Source: Pelodera strongyloides (Eukaryota > Nematoda > Chromadorea > Rhabditida > Rhabditidae). From it: 64,000 nucleotides of DNA. Location: NCBI GenBank assembly GCA_036852015.1, contig JAANDG010000213.1, positions 62,001-126,000 of the forward strand, written 5' to 3'. Below, piece after piece: positions 24,308-36,510 of the stretch. How positions within the stretch are numbered: the first letter of the stretch is position 1; each line of letters starts with the position of its first letter. The position numbers were made by a program, and so were the translations under genes. The notes under the pieces were generated by a model, which saw only the letters and a list, made by a program, of their open reading frames with translations, did not search any database and was not told the origin of the DNA.

Positions 24308-24636
24308 GTTTGAAACGTATCTTGAATCTACATTCCCACATATTGAAACGTGTGTTGAACATCTACACTCCCATATATTGAAACGTATGTTGAACATCTA
24401 TACCCTCATATATTGAAACTTATGTTGAACATCTACACCCTCATACATTGAAACGTATGTCGAACATCTACACTCTCATATATTGAAACGTATGTTGAAC
24501 ATCTACACCCCCATATATTGAAAAGTATGTCAAACATTTACACTCCCATATATAATATATTGAAACGTATATTGTACATCTACACTCGCATATATTGAAA
24601 CGTATGTTGAACATCTACACTCTCATATGTTGGAAG
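24308..24636. repeat. Minisatellite, about nine units of 35 bp
   Basis: The unit is CATATATTGAAACGTATGTT followed by GAACATCTACACTCC, with point changes between copies. TTGAAACGTATGTTG is also the style of the subterminal part of the nearby TTAA elements, which may be the source. Confidence 0.9.
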
Positions 24637-25136
24637 TTTCAGCCTTGGAAGTTTTTCTTTAAATTTCGCCGCATTTTTTTCTGACTTATTTGAATTGCAT
24701 AAGTTCAAGGATATTCGCCCCATGTTTACATATTCTCTACGTAAATCTGATAAAGAGAGATTTTATCGCAGTCGATCTATGGTTTTTGATTAAATTTCGG
24801 CATTATGACTCATTTAGAATACATTTAGCGCAGTTTTGTTGCATAAAATTAGGATTATAATTGCACTCTAATTATACGGTGAATTATGAGAATTCCTGTT
24901 TAGTTTAATGGCTTGACCGTTGAGCTGGCTAGATTTAAATCGAGCAAGTTCGGTCGCAAAAGGGCAATGGTGCGGCGCGCGCGATTTCGTAGCCAATCTG
25001 TTGCCAGATCTATGCCCCGGTTGTTGAACTTGGTTCCAATCTAACTTGTTTATGTGTTTTTGTTTCACCACTGCTGTTTTACTATCTTGATCAATCCATA
25101 TGATTTTAGAAGTTTTAGAATATCGATCACCGGCTC

Positions 25137-25143
25137 TCTCTTC

Positions 25144-25188
<45 letters not shown>

Positions 25189-25194
25189 GTCTAT
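25137..25194 (+). repeat. CT microsatellite
   Basis: TC repeat with a few CTAT and CTGT interruptions. Confidence 0.85.
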
Positions 25195-25344
25195 TTTAGA
25201 TTTTAAAGTTCCTGAAGATTTTAGGAGGTGTGGATTTGAAAACACCAAACTGCATACATACCGCGAAACTGAAACGCGTTTCCCTTGAAATGCGTATATT
25301 GGCGAATGCCGAAAGAATATTTTTTTTTGTTGTGCGAAGATCCA

Positions 25345-25440
25345 TCGAATGAAGAAGTCGAGAAATTTGTCATCTGTATCTCGTCGTCTATTCTACTAAG
25401 GACCTTTGCGGAACAAGTCATAAGTCGACATTGTATTGAA
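25345..25440 (+). mobile_element. Diverged SINE family 1 fragment
   Basis: GTCGAGAAATTTGTCATCTG, then CTCGTCGTCTATTCTACTAAG and GACCTTTGCGGAACAAGTCATAA, parallel the body of the SINE at 29841. Confidence 0.6.
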
Positions 25441-25475
25441 CCACCCTTGCATTATTCGGTTTTTTTTTAAACCAA

Positions 25476-25838
25476 TTAAAGCGGTATTCCAGCCGGTTTT
25501 TGAAAAGTATGTGATTTGCTTCAGAAGTAAGTTGTACTTCAGAAAAAATGGTCTAAAAACAGTATTCAGGCGAAAAATAGCATAAAACAGACAGGAACTC
25601 GGGATCATGCCGATTGCCGGAGCTGCGAGAGCATCATTTAGCCCGTTTCTACTTCCTGAAATAAAAGCGGTGTAACATCCGTTTTTTTTTTAATATGTTG
25701 GATAAATGTTGGACAAACATATGTAAATCAATATAATTAGACTAAAAAATTACACAGTATCGGTCAATCATTTGCATACACTACGTGGGAATCCAGCGTT
25801 CAAATTCGTTTCAAAAACCGGCTGGAATACCGCTTTAA
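25476..25838. mobile_element. 363-bp TTAA element, AGCGGTAT ends
   Basis: It starts TTAAAGCGGTATTCCAGCCG with TTTTTGAAA, and ends GTTTCAAAAACCGG then CTGGAATACCGCTTTAA. It may hold an internal second element, because an AGCGGTGTAACATCCG end-like sequence occurs near 25667. Confidence 0.8.
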
Positions 25839-26261
25839 TTAATTTAAAAAAAAAGTAACCGTACTTGTACTGCTTGTATTCTAACGGGCTAATGTATCCA
25901 TGTGCACACGCATTAGATTATAGTATGGCTATTTTTTTTACATTTTTTTTTCAAATTACATCCCCTCACATTTTGTACACGATTTCTACATTCGTAATTT
26001 ACCTTACTTGGTTTATTTCGAAAAAAAAACCTCCATTTATCTCCAGATCTTGCCGCTTTCTTTTGAAAAGACATAGTTCCGATCTAACTTGTTTACATGT
26101 TGTTGTTTGGCTACTGCAGTTGCAATCTTGATCAATTTGCAGTTTTTTCTTGCAGTTTTATTATGTGGTTTATTTTTTCTCATTCTCTCTCTCCTCTCTC
26201 ATTCATGAACACGTTTTTTGAATTTGAATACTAATACAGTTTAGCTAAAAAAATAAACCCG

Positions 26262-26315
26262 TCTTCGCAAGAGATCTGAACTCCGCGCGGGTCTCGTGTC
26301 TGAAATACACGGTGC
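26262..26315 (+). repeat. Dispersed repeat, CCCGTCTTCGCAAGAGATCT
   Basis: CCCGTCTTCGCAAGAGATCT, then GAACTCCGCGCGGGTC and GAAATACACGGT, recur as the reverse complement at about 45974-46025. Confidence 0.75.
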
Positions 26316-26984
26316 TATGGTTTCTTTGCTTTCAGTTAGTTCACTTCCTGTCCAAGGATAGCGTTTGAGCACTTTTTTCCTCCGCAACCGAAATTTCTAC
26401 CAATGTACTCCAGTGAGAAGGCTTGGTCTGCGTCTGCCCGGGGCAGGAGTCCAACCGACGAGCCACAGTCCCTGCGCTGCTCTTGAGACAGCGACTGAGG
26501 CACTGCAATGTGCTCTTGAAGTAGAGGCCTCAGTATTAGTTTCCAAGAAAGTGGCAGCCGCATGGAAAATGACTTTTTTTTAGAATAATCTTTTAGAATA
26601 ATTTCCTTATTTTCATCACATCTATATGGAACTTGTAAAACATCAAGTTAATGCATTTTTCAGGTGTATAATCATGTGAAATTTTTTTTAACTTCTAATT
26701 ATCTAAGAAACAATGGGTTCCCTGAATTTTCCCGTGGACCTTCAATTTGCAATCTTTCAGTACCTGGTTTGTGTGCCAGCTATTAGCCAGATGCCATCGG
26801 CGATATAGCTGCAGCTGAGCTTTGAAGCGGCGAAATCTTTGCTCTATGCTGGCTCTGTTTCTGTTCCAGCTCTCCATGAAACGATGTGCCAGCCATTTAG
26901 GAGTTAGATTCTTATCGTGGAATGCCTGTAGCTAAATGGATCCTGGTTATTGGTCGAGGCGCATTTCGTTGGACTTTTCAAGAT

Positions 26985-27062
26985 TACGTAGGAAACGGAG
27001 GAAACCAGTTGGTGGCGGCTTCCAGCTTTTTTCGTGGGACCCCCATTTGGTGGCCACTTGGG
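26985..27062 (+). repeat. Dispersed repeat shared with a MADF-gene intron
   Basis: AGGAAACGGAGGAAACC, CGTGGGA and CCATTTGGTGGCCAC recur as the reverse complement at about 55958-56031. Family unknown. Confidence 0.65.
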
Positions 27063-27659
27063 ACTTGGGACCTTGTGATGACCAAGTTTTCCACCGTCGT
27101 CATCTGGGCACTACATGGTCAGTGAGCGGTCACCAAAATATTTTTCTAGGTGAAAACCATTTGGTGACCGATAACTGACGGATTTTTTATGACCTGCGCA
27201 ATTATTCCGCTTTCATGTGTACGGTCGGCGAAAGATAACCTTGGGTTTAGTCGTTTAGTAATAAAATCATCTGAGTTTTTAAAGGGTCAGCTCCTTCAAA
27301 AACGACTTTTTTCAAATCTTTACATAAGCGCTTAGGATTACTCCGGCATTGTTTCATCCTAATAAATTATGGTTCTACTCTTATATGTTACAGTATAACA
27401 AAAAAACGAGGTATACGTAACTCCCCCCCCCCCCCCCTCCTTTTTTCGAATACCGCTCACTGAGGACGTGAGGACCAGTGTTAGGGTCAGAATCTACAAA
27501 ATTTGCTCTTGTTTTCTTCTAGTTTGTAGTCAGGGGGACTCCAAAAAGGGCAATTTTATCGTACCGATGCCATTGTGGAATATTTCAAGTGGCACTCGAT
27601 AGGCCTATGATCCTGCTGTTTTTGCCTGCTTTCCTTGTTCAGCATTGTGGTACTTCAAG

Positions 27660-27711
27660 GAGAAGGAGCTCTTGAGAGAGGGAGAGAGAGAGAGGGAGGG
27701 AGGAGAGAGAG

Positions 27712-27762
<51 letters not shown>
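27660..27762 (+). repeat. GA microsatellite
   Basis: GAGAGA repeat with GGGA interruptions. Confidence 0.85.
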
Positions 27763-27765
<3 letters not shown>

Positions 27766-28535
27766 CTAGTCTAGAGGTTCTCCTGCGTAATTATATGAAA
27801 TTGCCTAATTGGACTCTCGAAAAGGATCTCGGGAGCAGGAACCACATAAAGAAAACATTGGTTTGTTTGTACCGAATACTACAGGATTGCATGCCCAATA
27901 ACAATGTTGAAAGTGGGCCGAAGACGGAAATAAAGTTATGTTTTTATACAGTATATAAAAATATATTTGTACAGTATCCTGGAAAGGTATAATTAAAAAA
28001 ATCCAAGAACTCTATCTAGACTGTTCTCAAAGCTGTCAAGCTTTTAGAGTTTGTAAAGTTTGGAACCTGGCACGACATGACAGTACCACATGCTTATACA
28101 TATAAAAACAGTATTGTACGTAGCTTACGTGCTTACGCATGCATGTTGGACAACTCAATTCCCTTGTATTGCATGCAAATGTTAGACCACATAATATTCC
28201 ACAATTAGCATACAATACATAGGAATGCGCTTGTGCCAGCATACTTTTCACATACCTCGTGTTATATCGCTTTAATAACATTATTATTATATGTAAGCAT
28301 AAATTTCAATATTTCCAAAAAACATGGAGCAAAAATCAGTAATGCCCGACTGTTGTTTGTTGTTGTTGGCTGAGCGAACTCGGTGATTTTAAATCCCTAG
28401 TCGGGTCACCGCCTCTGTGCCATAATAATCGACGGACCGCATCACGTCAACATTTATTTCTCCTTTTTTCGGTCAACAATTTTGATCTACACGACTATTT
28501 ACTTTTTGATCTACACTTGTGAATAAATAAGTGAA

Positions 28536-28577
28536 TAAACGTTACGCTTGAGGTGCGTGCCATTTATTCAAGAATGG
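28536..28577 (-). mobile_element. SINE family 1 tail fragment
   Basis: The reverse complement reads TTCTTGAATAAATGGCACGC then ACCTCAAGCGTAA, matching the 3' end of the SINE at 29841. Confidence 0.55.
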
Positions 28578-29329
28578 TTCAATACATAGTTCTAAGCTTA
28601 TCACTTGTTCCGCACAGGCCCTGAACAGAGTGGGCTATAGACCGTTTTTTTGCAATAAGCAAGTAAATATCATAAAAGAAACAAAAGACAACAGCTGCCC
28701 TAATCTAGCTATGTCTTCTACAATAGTTCTATAGCTATAGATATTGTTTTAGTACGAACTTCGACCATGGTTCATCGCCAGTGAGATCATTTTGATCTAA
28801 AAGACTTTTCCCTTTTGATATACACTCGTTTTTTGATCTACACTCCTTTTTTTGAAGTTGTGTTTTTATCTACACGATTTGATCGGTGTTCCTTCTAAGC
28901 TTAGGAGGGTGGGTTTTTGGATTTGAAATGACCTTAATCCTATGTGAGCTGGCTTATTTCTAGTCGAAATATCGCATATATGGGCAGCTATGCTTCGTAC
29001 GCCCACTATTTTCAGTTTAAAATCTGCATTTTGGATGTTATTTGAGCCAGTTTTTCTGGCAAAACATTCACGTGTAATGGTGTGCCTACCGTGGAAAAGA
29101 CTCCTCTACTTTATAAGAATATATTATTTTGTATTATTTAAGGAAACTACATGCATATTTTCGCAAATTCATATGTTTTCCTCTCGACGAGATGCTTACT
29201 ATAAATTACTCTGTCTTCACAACCTCACTTGTTTTCGGAAGTTGTATAGTGTGAGGCGCATAATGTAGGGAAGACAGGGACAGGGTGTTTTAACTTTATT
29301 AATTTTATTTGTATATTTTTTCGATTCTC

Positions 29330-29475
29330 TGTCTCTCACTCTGTCACTGTCTACTGTTCTCTCCCTCGCTCCCTCCCTCTCTCTCTCCGTCCTAAGTATG
29401 CTCTCCCTCCTGTCTGTCTCTTCCTATCTCTCTCTCTCTCTCTCTCTCCCTTTCTCTCTCTCCCTTTCTCTCTCA
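29330..29475 (+). repeat. CT-rich microsatellite tract
   Basis: Two interrupted CT tracts near 29330-29392 and 29418-29475. Confidence 0.8.
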
Positions 29476-29681
29476 CACGCTCCGAGATAATCTATTGCTA
29501 ATGATCACCATAACTAGACAACATTTGCCCAGCGGAACGGGGAAAATTAAAAACGCGGTTTTGTTTTTGACCACGTACATTTTTGATGACCGGTGTTTAG
29601 TTGACCACAATATATTTTGTTGATGTGACAATGAGAGGCCTATAAAAACATAAATATACATTTTCATGGACTGCTCTATTA

Positions 29682-29768
29682 TTAAAGCGGTATAGCAGCC
29701 GGTTTTTGGATAATCCATTCCCATTCATCATATGTTTCAAAAACACCGGCCGTAATGACGCCTGAAAA
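29682..29768. mobile_element. Short AGCGGTAT-type TTAA element
   Basis: It starts TTAAAGCGGTATAGCAGCCG and has TTTCAAAAACACCGGCCG at the other side. The distal TTAA is decayed. Confidence 0.55.
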
Positions 29769-29840
29769 GTACAGTAATTGCATAGAATTACCAGAGTAAT
29801 TACATGTAACTACTGAGAAATAGACTGTGTGACAAGCAAC

Positions 29841-30112
29841 TGGGGCCTGGTGGTCCAGAGGCAGCTCGTTCGACTCTAACGCAATCGACCCGAGTTCGAT
29901 TCCGGCCAGTGACAAATTTTGTAACCACCACCAGGCGAGGGAATCATGGGCGATCCCTACTGGCCCTAGCCCGAAGACGTCGAGCAATTTGTCATCTGGA
30001 ACTCGTCGCCTACTGCTCAGGACCTCTGCGGAACGTGTCATAAGCAAACCCCTTGAAATTGTACTTTGAACTCCCTTGAATAAAGGTGCACGCTCTTGAG
30101 GCGTAAAAGATT
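29841..30112 (+). mobile_element. tRNA-derived SINE, family 1, near full length
   Basis: The head GCCTGGTGGTCCAGAGGCAG fits a pol III A box. GAGTTCGATTCCGG fits a B box 40-45 nt later. The body (GTCGAGCAATTTGTCATCTG, ACTCGTCGCC, GACCTCTGCGGAACGTGTC) and tail (CTCCCTTGAATAAAGGTGCA, CGCTCTTGAGGCGTAAAAG) recur at 63413, 25345, 42099 and 28536. Copies share the tail and vary at the 5' side, as expected from target-primed insertion with truncation. Confidence 0.85.
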
Positions 30113-30359
30113 TATATTCTATATATAACTACTTCTCTTATAGTTACCCATCAACGTAATATAGATACACGGGGACGGTTTATGATTAGCGGAGACAATT
30201 GATAGATCATTAGAATGTCTTAGACAATAAAAATAGACAGAAATAAGTGGAATCCATTCATGTCTTGTCCAGTTTTCCGGTCAATTTTGGTTTCCAAACA
30301 GGGGGAAATCACCATATCTTCGCTTATTCTCGTTTTGTTTGAATTGCTCAAGTTCACCT

Positions 30360-30777
30360 TTAAAGGGTCAGGCCCATTTCAAATGACCCCTTTTTTTGAT
30401 GATTCCATCTGATTCTCCATGTCAAATATAGTAGGATGCAATAATTTTCTAATTTTCAAGCGCAAAAATCACTCATTATTCAGCAATTTAACGTGAGCAG
30501 TCATACACAGCTATCCATCGCAGTTGGCACGCCCATTCGCGCTGATTCGCCGATATCGCAATTGCCACGCCCAATAGAGCATATTGCCCAATTAGCGCGA
30601 AGGGGCGTGACAAATGCGGTAAATAGTTGGGTATGACTGGCAGGGGTAAATTGCTGAATACTGCGTGAATTTTGCGCTTGAAAATTAGAAAAATATTGCA
30701 TCCTACTATATTTGACATGGAGAATCAGATGGAATCATCAAAAATAGGGGTATTTTGAAATGGGCCTGACCCTTTAA
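30360..30777. mobile_element. 418-bp TTAAAGGGTCAGG foldback element (copy 1)
   Basis: It starts TTAAAGGGTCAGGCCCATTT and ends AAATGGGCCTGACCCTTTAA. Arms pair for most of the length. The GC-rich core (TTGGCACGCCC, TTGCCACGCCC) is palindromic. A copy of exactly the same length lies at 57146-57563. Confidence 0.9.
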
Positions 30778-30803
30778 AGATGGCTCTCACCGAGGTACCG
30801 AAG

Positions 30804-30805
<2 letters not shown>

Positions 30806-30847
<42 letters not shown>

Positions 30848-30871
30848 CTCTCTGTCCCTTCCCCTCTCTCT

Positions 30872-30902
<31 letters not shown>
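30806..30902 (+). repeat. CT microsatellite
   Basis: Long TC array with CTAT and TTC interruptions. Confidence 0.85.
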
Positions 30903-32138
30903 CCCTCGGGAATTAAAATAAAACTCATCATACAGTTGTTCCGGTTCATGTTACGTGATGCCACATAAAATTCTTGCAAACGTCTTAATTTGTAAACAAA
31001 GAGGCAAAGAACACGAAGCGCAGTGTTTCCGCACTATGAACTAAAAACTATGTATACTTGTTTTCCTAATTATCTGATAAATTTTCTGGTTTTATTATAT
31101 ATTTCAGTTTGCTGAAAAACATGTGAATAGGGAGTAGTTTAGTGATTACACGTATGTATTTTCTCCCTTTTGTTTCCACATAATTTTTCTTTTCCTAAAA
31201 GTCTTCTTTAAATCTTTCAAATCAATTTAACATTAAAATATCTATCCATTATATACATATTTATTCACAGATACCGTCATTAGTTTTTTTTTATATACAT
31301 ATTTATTCACAGATATCATTAGTTTTTTCAACTTTTGATTTTCTGCACCCATCAAATATGTTTAATTTTAATGTTGATGTGACTGTGCGAAAGAGTGCAC
31401 TGTCGCGAGAGGCATGAAATTTACTTTGAAATTAATAAGTTTACACAAGTTGATTTATGAAAATCCCACAGGAAGTATGTATACAATCCAGTAAACTCTA
31501 GTTTCAATATATTAAGTGTTAAAGGGAATGTCAAGCGGGTTTTGCATATTGGGCTCAAAAACATAGCTTACGTTTTGAAGGTAAATTTAGTGAAAATAAA
31601 AATAAACAAAATTTTTAGATAAGAAGATTTTGCTTGAGACATGAAGCAAAAAGCTGAGAGTAAAAAAACACCACCAATAAATGGCTACCGTGCCAGAAGC
31701 ATAAAATAAGAGTTTTCACACCCGCGGCTTGTTTGTTTTGCTTGGTTCGTCGCGGTAGTATAAACCCTCACCGCGCACCTAAAAGTTTGAAAAGTGTGCG
31801 CTGCGAAAGCATGGCGCACCTTTTGCTGCCATAGTGGCGCCGTACTGGTGCCGTCGCTGCGCCCCATTCATACCATTCTGGCTCCGTTTTGCGCGTCAAG
31901 TGCGCGAAGTTTCCGTTGAAATAAACAAATAAATAAAACCAAACTTTCATATAATTTTATGTTTCTCGAATCTCGAATCAATTCTCTCTAAACATACGTA
32001 TGTAGCACTCCCAGTTTCGGTACATTAGTACCAGCGATAACACAAAGTTTCAAACCACATGATGAGATGATCAAAATTTTTATCGCTATTCAAATTGATA
32101 AACTGATCAGTAACGGAGTGAAAGTGAAGAATTTTCTC

Positions 32139-32175
32139 TCATTCTCTCTTCTTCTCTCTCTCTCCTTCTCTCTCT

Positions 32176-32225
<50 letters not shown>

Positions 32226-32229
32226 CTTT
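32139..32229 (+). repeat. CT microsatellite
   Basis: CT array adjoining a hairpin at 32235. Confidence 0.85.
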
Positions 32230-32234
32230 CTTTC

Positions 32235-32365
32235 GAGAGAAGTTTTTCTACCTTTGTTTCAATTAGGGGTTTTGCCAGGAAATCACGTCGGTTAGTAAAC
32301 AAAAATTACTAACCGATGTGGTTTCCTGGCAAAACCACTAATGGGAATACAGCTAGAAAAAGTAT
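32235..32365. repeat. Hairpin, TTTTGCCAGGAAATCAC arms
   Basis: Arms (TTTGCCAGGAAATCACGTCG, GTTAGTAA) pair across a loop of 7 nt with TTACTAAC, CGATGTGGTTTCCTGGCAAA. The outer parts (AGTTTTTCTA, TAGAAAAAG) also pair. Confidence 0.8.
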
Positions 32366-32647
32366 ATTAGAAAATATTGTACAAAGCAATTTCGCATATT
32401 TTGGCACTACACAGGAAAACGAAATAATAGCCGAAACCGCAGAAAAAATTCTAACCGAAAAAAAACCATATGGTATCTGGTTCGTGACTGGTTCCTGGCC
32501 ATTCGGTGGCAAGTTAATGACGGTTTTCGATAAAAACGTATAAAACTTGTCACCCGATTTTCATGTACATATAATACATAATGAACCCTGTCTTGCGTCC
32601 TGGGTGTTTTCATCGGGGCGGGCTCATCTGAGTGAGTATTGCCCGTG

Positions 32648-32829
32648 TTAAAGTGAAATACCGGCCGGTTTTTGAAATGCATCGTGGTCAACTGAATGCT
32701 TGCGTATTTATGCTAATTTGCTCGAATTTAGCTCGATTTTTTATTCTGATTTATGGTTATTTGCATAAGCTGCATGCGAATTTTGGTGTACTCGATATGT
32801 TTCAAAAAGCGGCCGGTATTTCGCTTTAA
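32648..32829. mobile_element. 182-bp TTAA element, family B
   Basis: It starts TTAAAGTGAAATACCGGCCG and ends GCGGCCGGTATTTCGCTTTAA. Confidence 0.88.
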
Positions 32830-33403
32830 CATTACCATAATTCACGTTTACAATAAGTGTCGTTCCGATTATCAGGTTTCTTTGAAGAGTCAGCATCATT
32901 AATCACTATTCCTAACCAAGAATGTGAAACTTAAGAGTAGTCGACTGACCAAGGCTGTCCAACGTTTGCCGCGGCAAACTCGAAGTTGAACTGCTGAACA
33001 CGCCTATTTTTCTATTTTCAACAATGTGAGATGTGTAGGAGAAGGAAGAAACTACGTCAATGCTGCCCATTGCTGAGTTCCTACATTCGATAGTTACACG
33101 TATATTGTTAGCTGTGATGTAACAGTATACGTGATTTATCGACTTACTGTAGCTCTATCTTATTATAGTTAAGGAGAAGTACAATGCTTGCTATTCTTGA
33201 TATTACTGGACTACCATAACTTGTTTGTTAATTCACACACTATGCCTTTATCTATAAATGTACGAAGAAGTTTATTTTATTTATTCCTATTATCATAGCT
33301 ATGGCTTGTATGTCGATATGTATGCTTATTACTTATTACTTTATCACAATCAACAACGACAAAATAAACCTTTATATTCTCTAACTAATGTTCAATTGAT
33401 AAT

Positions 33404-33574
33404 TTAAAGCGAAATGCTAGCCCCTTTGGAAAATTTGCATATGATAAGCAAATCCTATGTATCCTATGCTAATTTTGTACGATCGTCCACGGCAATCGTA
33501 CAAAATTAGCATAGGATACATAGGATTTGCTTATCATATGCTAATTTTCCAAAGAGGCTAGCATTTCGCTTTAA
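33404..33574. mobile_element. 171-bp palindromic TTAA element
   Basis: Family A, complete, with few differences between arms. Confidence 0.92.
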
Positions 33575-33814
33575 GTTGCGCTGCGAATTCGCACCGAAAA
33601 AGAATTCTGTTAAAAGAACACTTCTTTCACGATATTGACGAGTTGCCACGTCTTCTTTTTTGATACGCCGAATTATACAGCATAGCCAGCATAGCTTTTT
33701 CATGAGCCAGTCCCCTTAAACAAACACAATTATGTATATTTTTTTTGTAACCAGTGAAACGAGCATCTATCGTCTATCATCTATCACCTATCATAAATAT
33801 TCCCTCCTGCTTCT

Positions 33815-33872
33815 ACTCTCTCTGTCTCTCTCTCTCTTTTTCTCTCTCTCTCTCTTTTTTCTCTCTCTCTCC
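33815..33872 (+). repeat. CT microsatellite
   Basis: CT array with TTTT interruptions. Confidence 0.8.
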
Positions 33873-34095
33873 TTTCATAATTTCTTGTTTTGCTTGGGTC
33901 CGAATATGACAATTTTCAAAGATCAAATGAACTCGCGATCATTGTTTCAAACGGGGTGTCTATGACGGCTTTCCTTTCAAGGGAGTGGGTGTCTTGTTAA
34001 TTAATAGTTCCTCTTTTTCTCGTGTCCTCGAGTTCCGCCTAGACTCTTGCTTTCTTTATTAAACCACGGCATCTGGGCATGTTAGTGGCCTATCT

Positions 34096-34265
34096 TTAAA
34101 GCGAAATACCGGCCGGTTTTTGAAACATATTGAGTACACCATCATTCTTATGCAGCATATTCAAATGAACATACATTAGAATAAAAATCATCGAGCTAAG
34201 CTAAATTCGAGCAAATTAGCATAAATACGTAAGAATACAGTCGTCCGCGATGCGTTTCAAAAACT
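34096..34265. mobile_element. Family B TTAA element lacking its right terminus
   Basis: It starts TTAAAGCGAAATACCGGCCG. The right subterminal GATGCGTTTCAAAAAC is present, but the terminal GGCCGGTATTTCGCTTTAA is missing. Confidence 0.8.
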
Positions 34266-34844
34266 ATTTCTAAAGGGAGAGGCCTTCTCATGTTCTTACA
34301 ATTAGTTCTATGTTGCCCCTTATGGTTCTAATCCTTACTCTTGAAGTTGGGTTTTTTTTTTGCGATTACCCTATGACTTTAAATGGAAGTTGAGCTGGAG
34401 TCCGAGTTACGCATACTGCCGTTGATTGTTTGATCCGCGTACATAAATAGAAAGGTATGGGCGGAGCTTTTACAACGGAATCCACATGGCTAAGGGATAT
34501 TGTCGCCTGGCAAAACCCACCCCTTTTTGTTTCGTCTATCGTTTATTCATCCGTCCAGCACCACAAGCGATTACTTTCCTTCTACTAAAAAGTATACTGG
34601 GCAACTGAATTCCAAATGTAGTTTTAAGCAAATGCGCGTCGGAACCGCATGCCATACCGCTTTAATACTTTGCTTTTAATTGAACAATGAATTATTCTCG
34701 CTCAATCTGATCTCTGTATCTTCTCAGAATTATTTTGATAACATCTCATCTCGTCTACGCCCGCTCTTTCTATTCTATAAACCTAAATTTTAAGGGTGTT
34801 TGATCTCGGTGAGCATCTAGAGCTGGCGCCTAAAAATGGTGTAC

Positions 34845-34847
<3 letters not shown>

Positions 34848-34885
<38 letters not shown>

Positions 34886-35003
34886 GAAAGAGAGAAAGAA
34901 TAATAGAGAGAAACGGGTAAGAGGGTGCGAGGTAGAGAAAGAGAGAGAGAGTGAGAGAGAGACATAGAGAGAGAGAGAGGGAGAGAGAGGGAGAGAGAGA
35001 AAA
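34848..35003 (+). repeat. GA microsatellite
   Basis: A 155-bp GA-rich tract with several sub-blocks. Confidence 0.85.
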
Positions 35004-35191
35004 CCTGTCCCCGCCCTCGTTGTCTAATGGTCCCTCCCACGTAACCACACTAGTATCCTACCGACGGTCCAAGTCTCGACTTTTCTTAGACTCTTCCAGC
35101 CGTTTGCAAGCCTACCAAAACACATAAATTAAAAAAAAAAAACGAAATAAAAATTGTTTCTTTTTTTTTGACAGCAAATTTTATTTTTCAC

Positions 35192-35362
35192 TTAAAGCGA
35201 AATGCTAGCCACTTTGCAAAATTTGCATATGATAAGCAAATCCTATGTATCCTATGCTAATTTTGTACGATCGTCCATGGCAATCGTACAAAATTAGCAT
35301 AGGATACACAGGATTTGCTTATCATATGCAAATTTTGCAAAGTGGCTAGCATTTTGCTTTAA
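35192..35362. mobile_element. 171-bp palindromic TTAA element
   Basis: Family A with GCCACTTTGCAAAATT in place of the usual subterminal sequence, changed on both arms. It shares its last TTAA with the next element. Confidence 0.9.
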
Positions 35363-35542
35363 AGCGAAATACCGGCCCGGTTTTTGAAACGCGTCTCAAG
35401 TACTTGCATTCTTGCCTTATGCATTTATGCAACGTGAGGTCTAATAGTTTTAATTCTAATTTATGTTCATTTGCATGTGCATGCTGCCAAGAATGATGAT
35501 GTAGTCGATGTGTTTCAAAAAACGGCCGGTATTTCGCTTTAA
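35359..35542. mobile_element. 184-bp TTAA element, family B, abutting a family A copy
   Basis: It starts TTAAAGCGAAATACCGGCCC and ends GGCCGGTATTTCGCTTTAA. Confidence 0.9.
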
Positions 35543-36453
35543 TGTTAAAGACCACGGCCCACTGAAAATGGCCACAAGTAATATGTGTTCTATCTGATTG
35601 AACTTGCCTTTTTGACTTTACGGTAGTGCCGTGTAAGAAACAGAACGAACGATACATAGTTTTTTTATTTTTCTCACAACGAGTTTGAAGTTCATCTAAC
35701 TGTGATAACTTGTTATTTATGCACATTCATATTTTGATACACTTGTTGTTATACAATCTGTAGGCATATTATATAATCTCTGACTTTTACAACTTCTCGA
35801 CGTACGCCCACATCTAGAATTACGCCCACGCTAATCCTATAATTGGCACATTGCCGGTTCCAAAAGGTTCTCATGTGTTTTGTTAAAGTTTCACGGTTTA
35901 TTGTTAGGTCTTTTGAATATAAATAAGTGCCTTTGCCAATGGTAGGCGTAGACTTACGCCCACACTTATTGTTAGACTTTTCGTAAAACATAAGCTCGGG
36001 ATCAAATTTTACTATCTCTGATTCAGATCTACGAAAAACTTAGACTCGGGATTCTCGCCCCTGCACCGTTTCCGGGTGATATTACGCTTTGTCTTTAACG
36101 TATCTTTGGGTTGCTTCTAACCTTAAGTTAGGCTGGGGAGTGTTGCGAACTTAGGAAAAGGGTTTATTGCCAAATATATGCAGGCGAACTTGGGATTGGG
36201 ACTTTTGCCGAACTTGCCTCTAACTGATCCCCTAAAACCGCTCATAATATCAGTTCCAAACTGCCTGCGTGCAAGACGTAAACAGTGTTCTGGTAGCCTT
36301 TAAATCGCTTTGTGTTGATTGTTCCGCCCGTGATTAGGCATGGGTGATAAACTTGAATCAGCGGGCTTGCCCGGGGGCGGATGGGCGATCCGGTTAGCTT
36401 GCCGCCCGAGTCTTGCAGCCCTATCATTCTCATCAGAAAGACTTTTAGGGGAC

Positions 36454-36510
36454 AGGGAGAGAGAGAGACGGAGAGACAGAGAGAGAATATGGAGAGACAG
36501 AGAGAGGGAA
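36454..36510 (+). repeat. GA-rich tract
   Basis: GAGAGACGGAGAGACAGAGA-type repeat. Confidence 0.75.

Noticed and set aside
24308..24636. Regular repeat array that could suggest CRISPR
   Set aside because: The units are contiguous 35-mers without unique spacers, in a eukaryotic genome, so it is a minisatellite.
26336..26583. Open frames of about 72-75 residues on both strands
   Set aside because: No motif and no splice context. The neighbourhood contains dispersed repeats.
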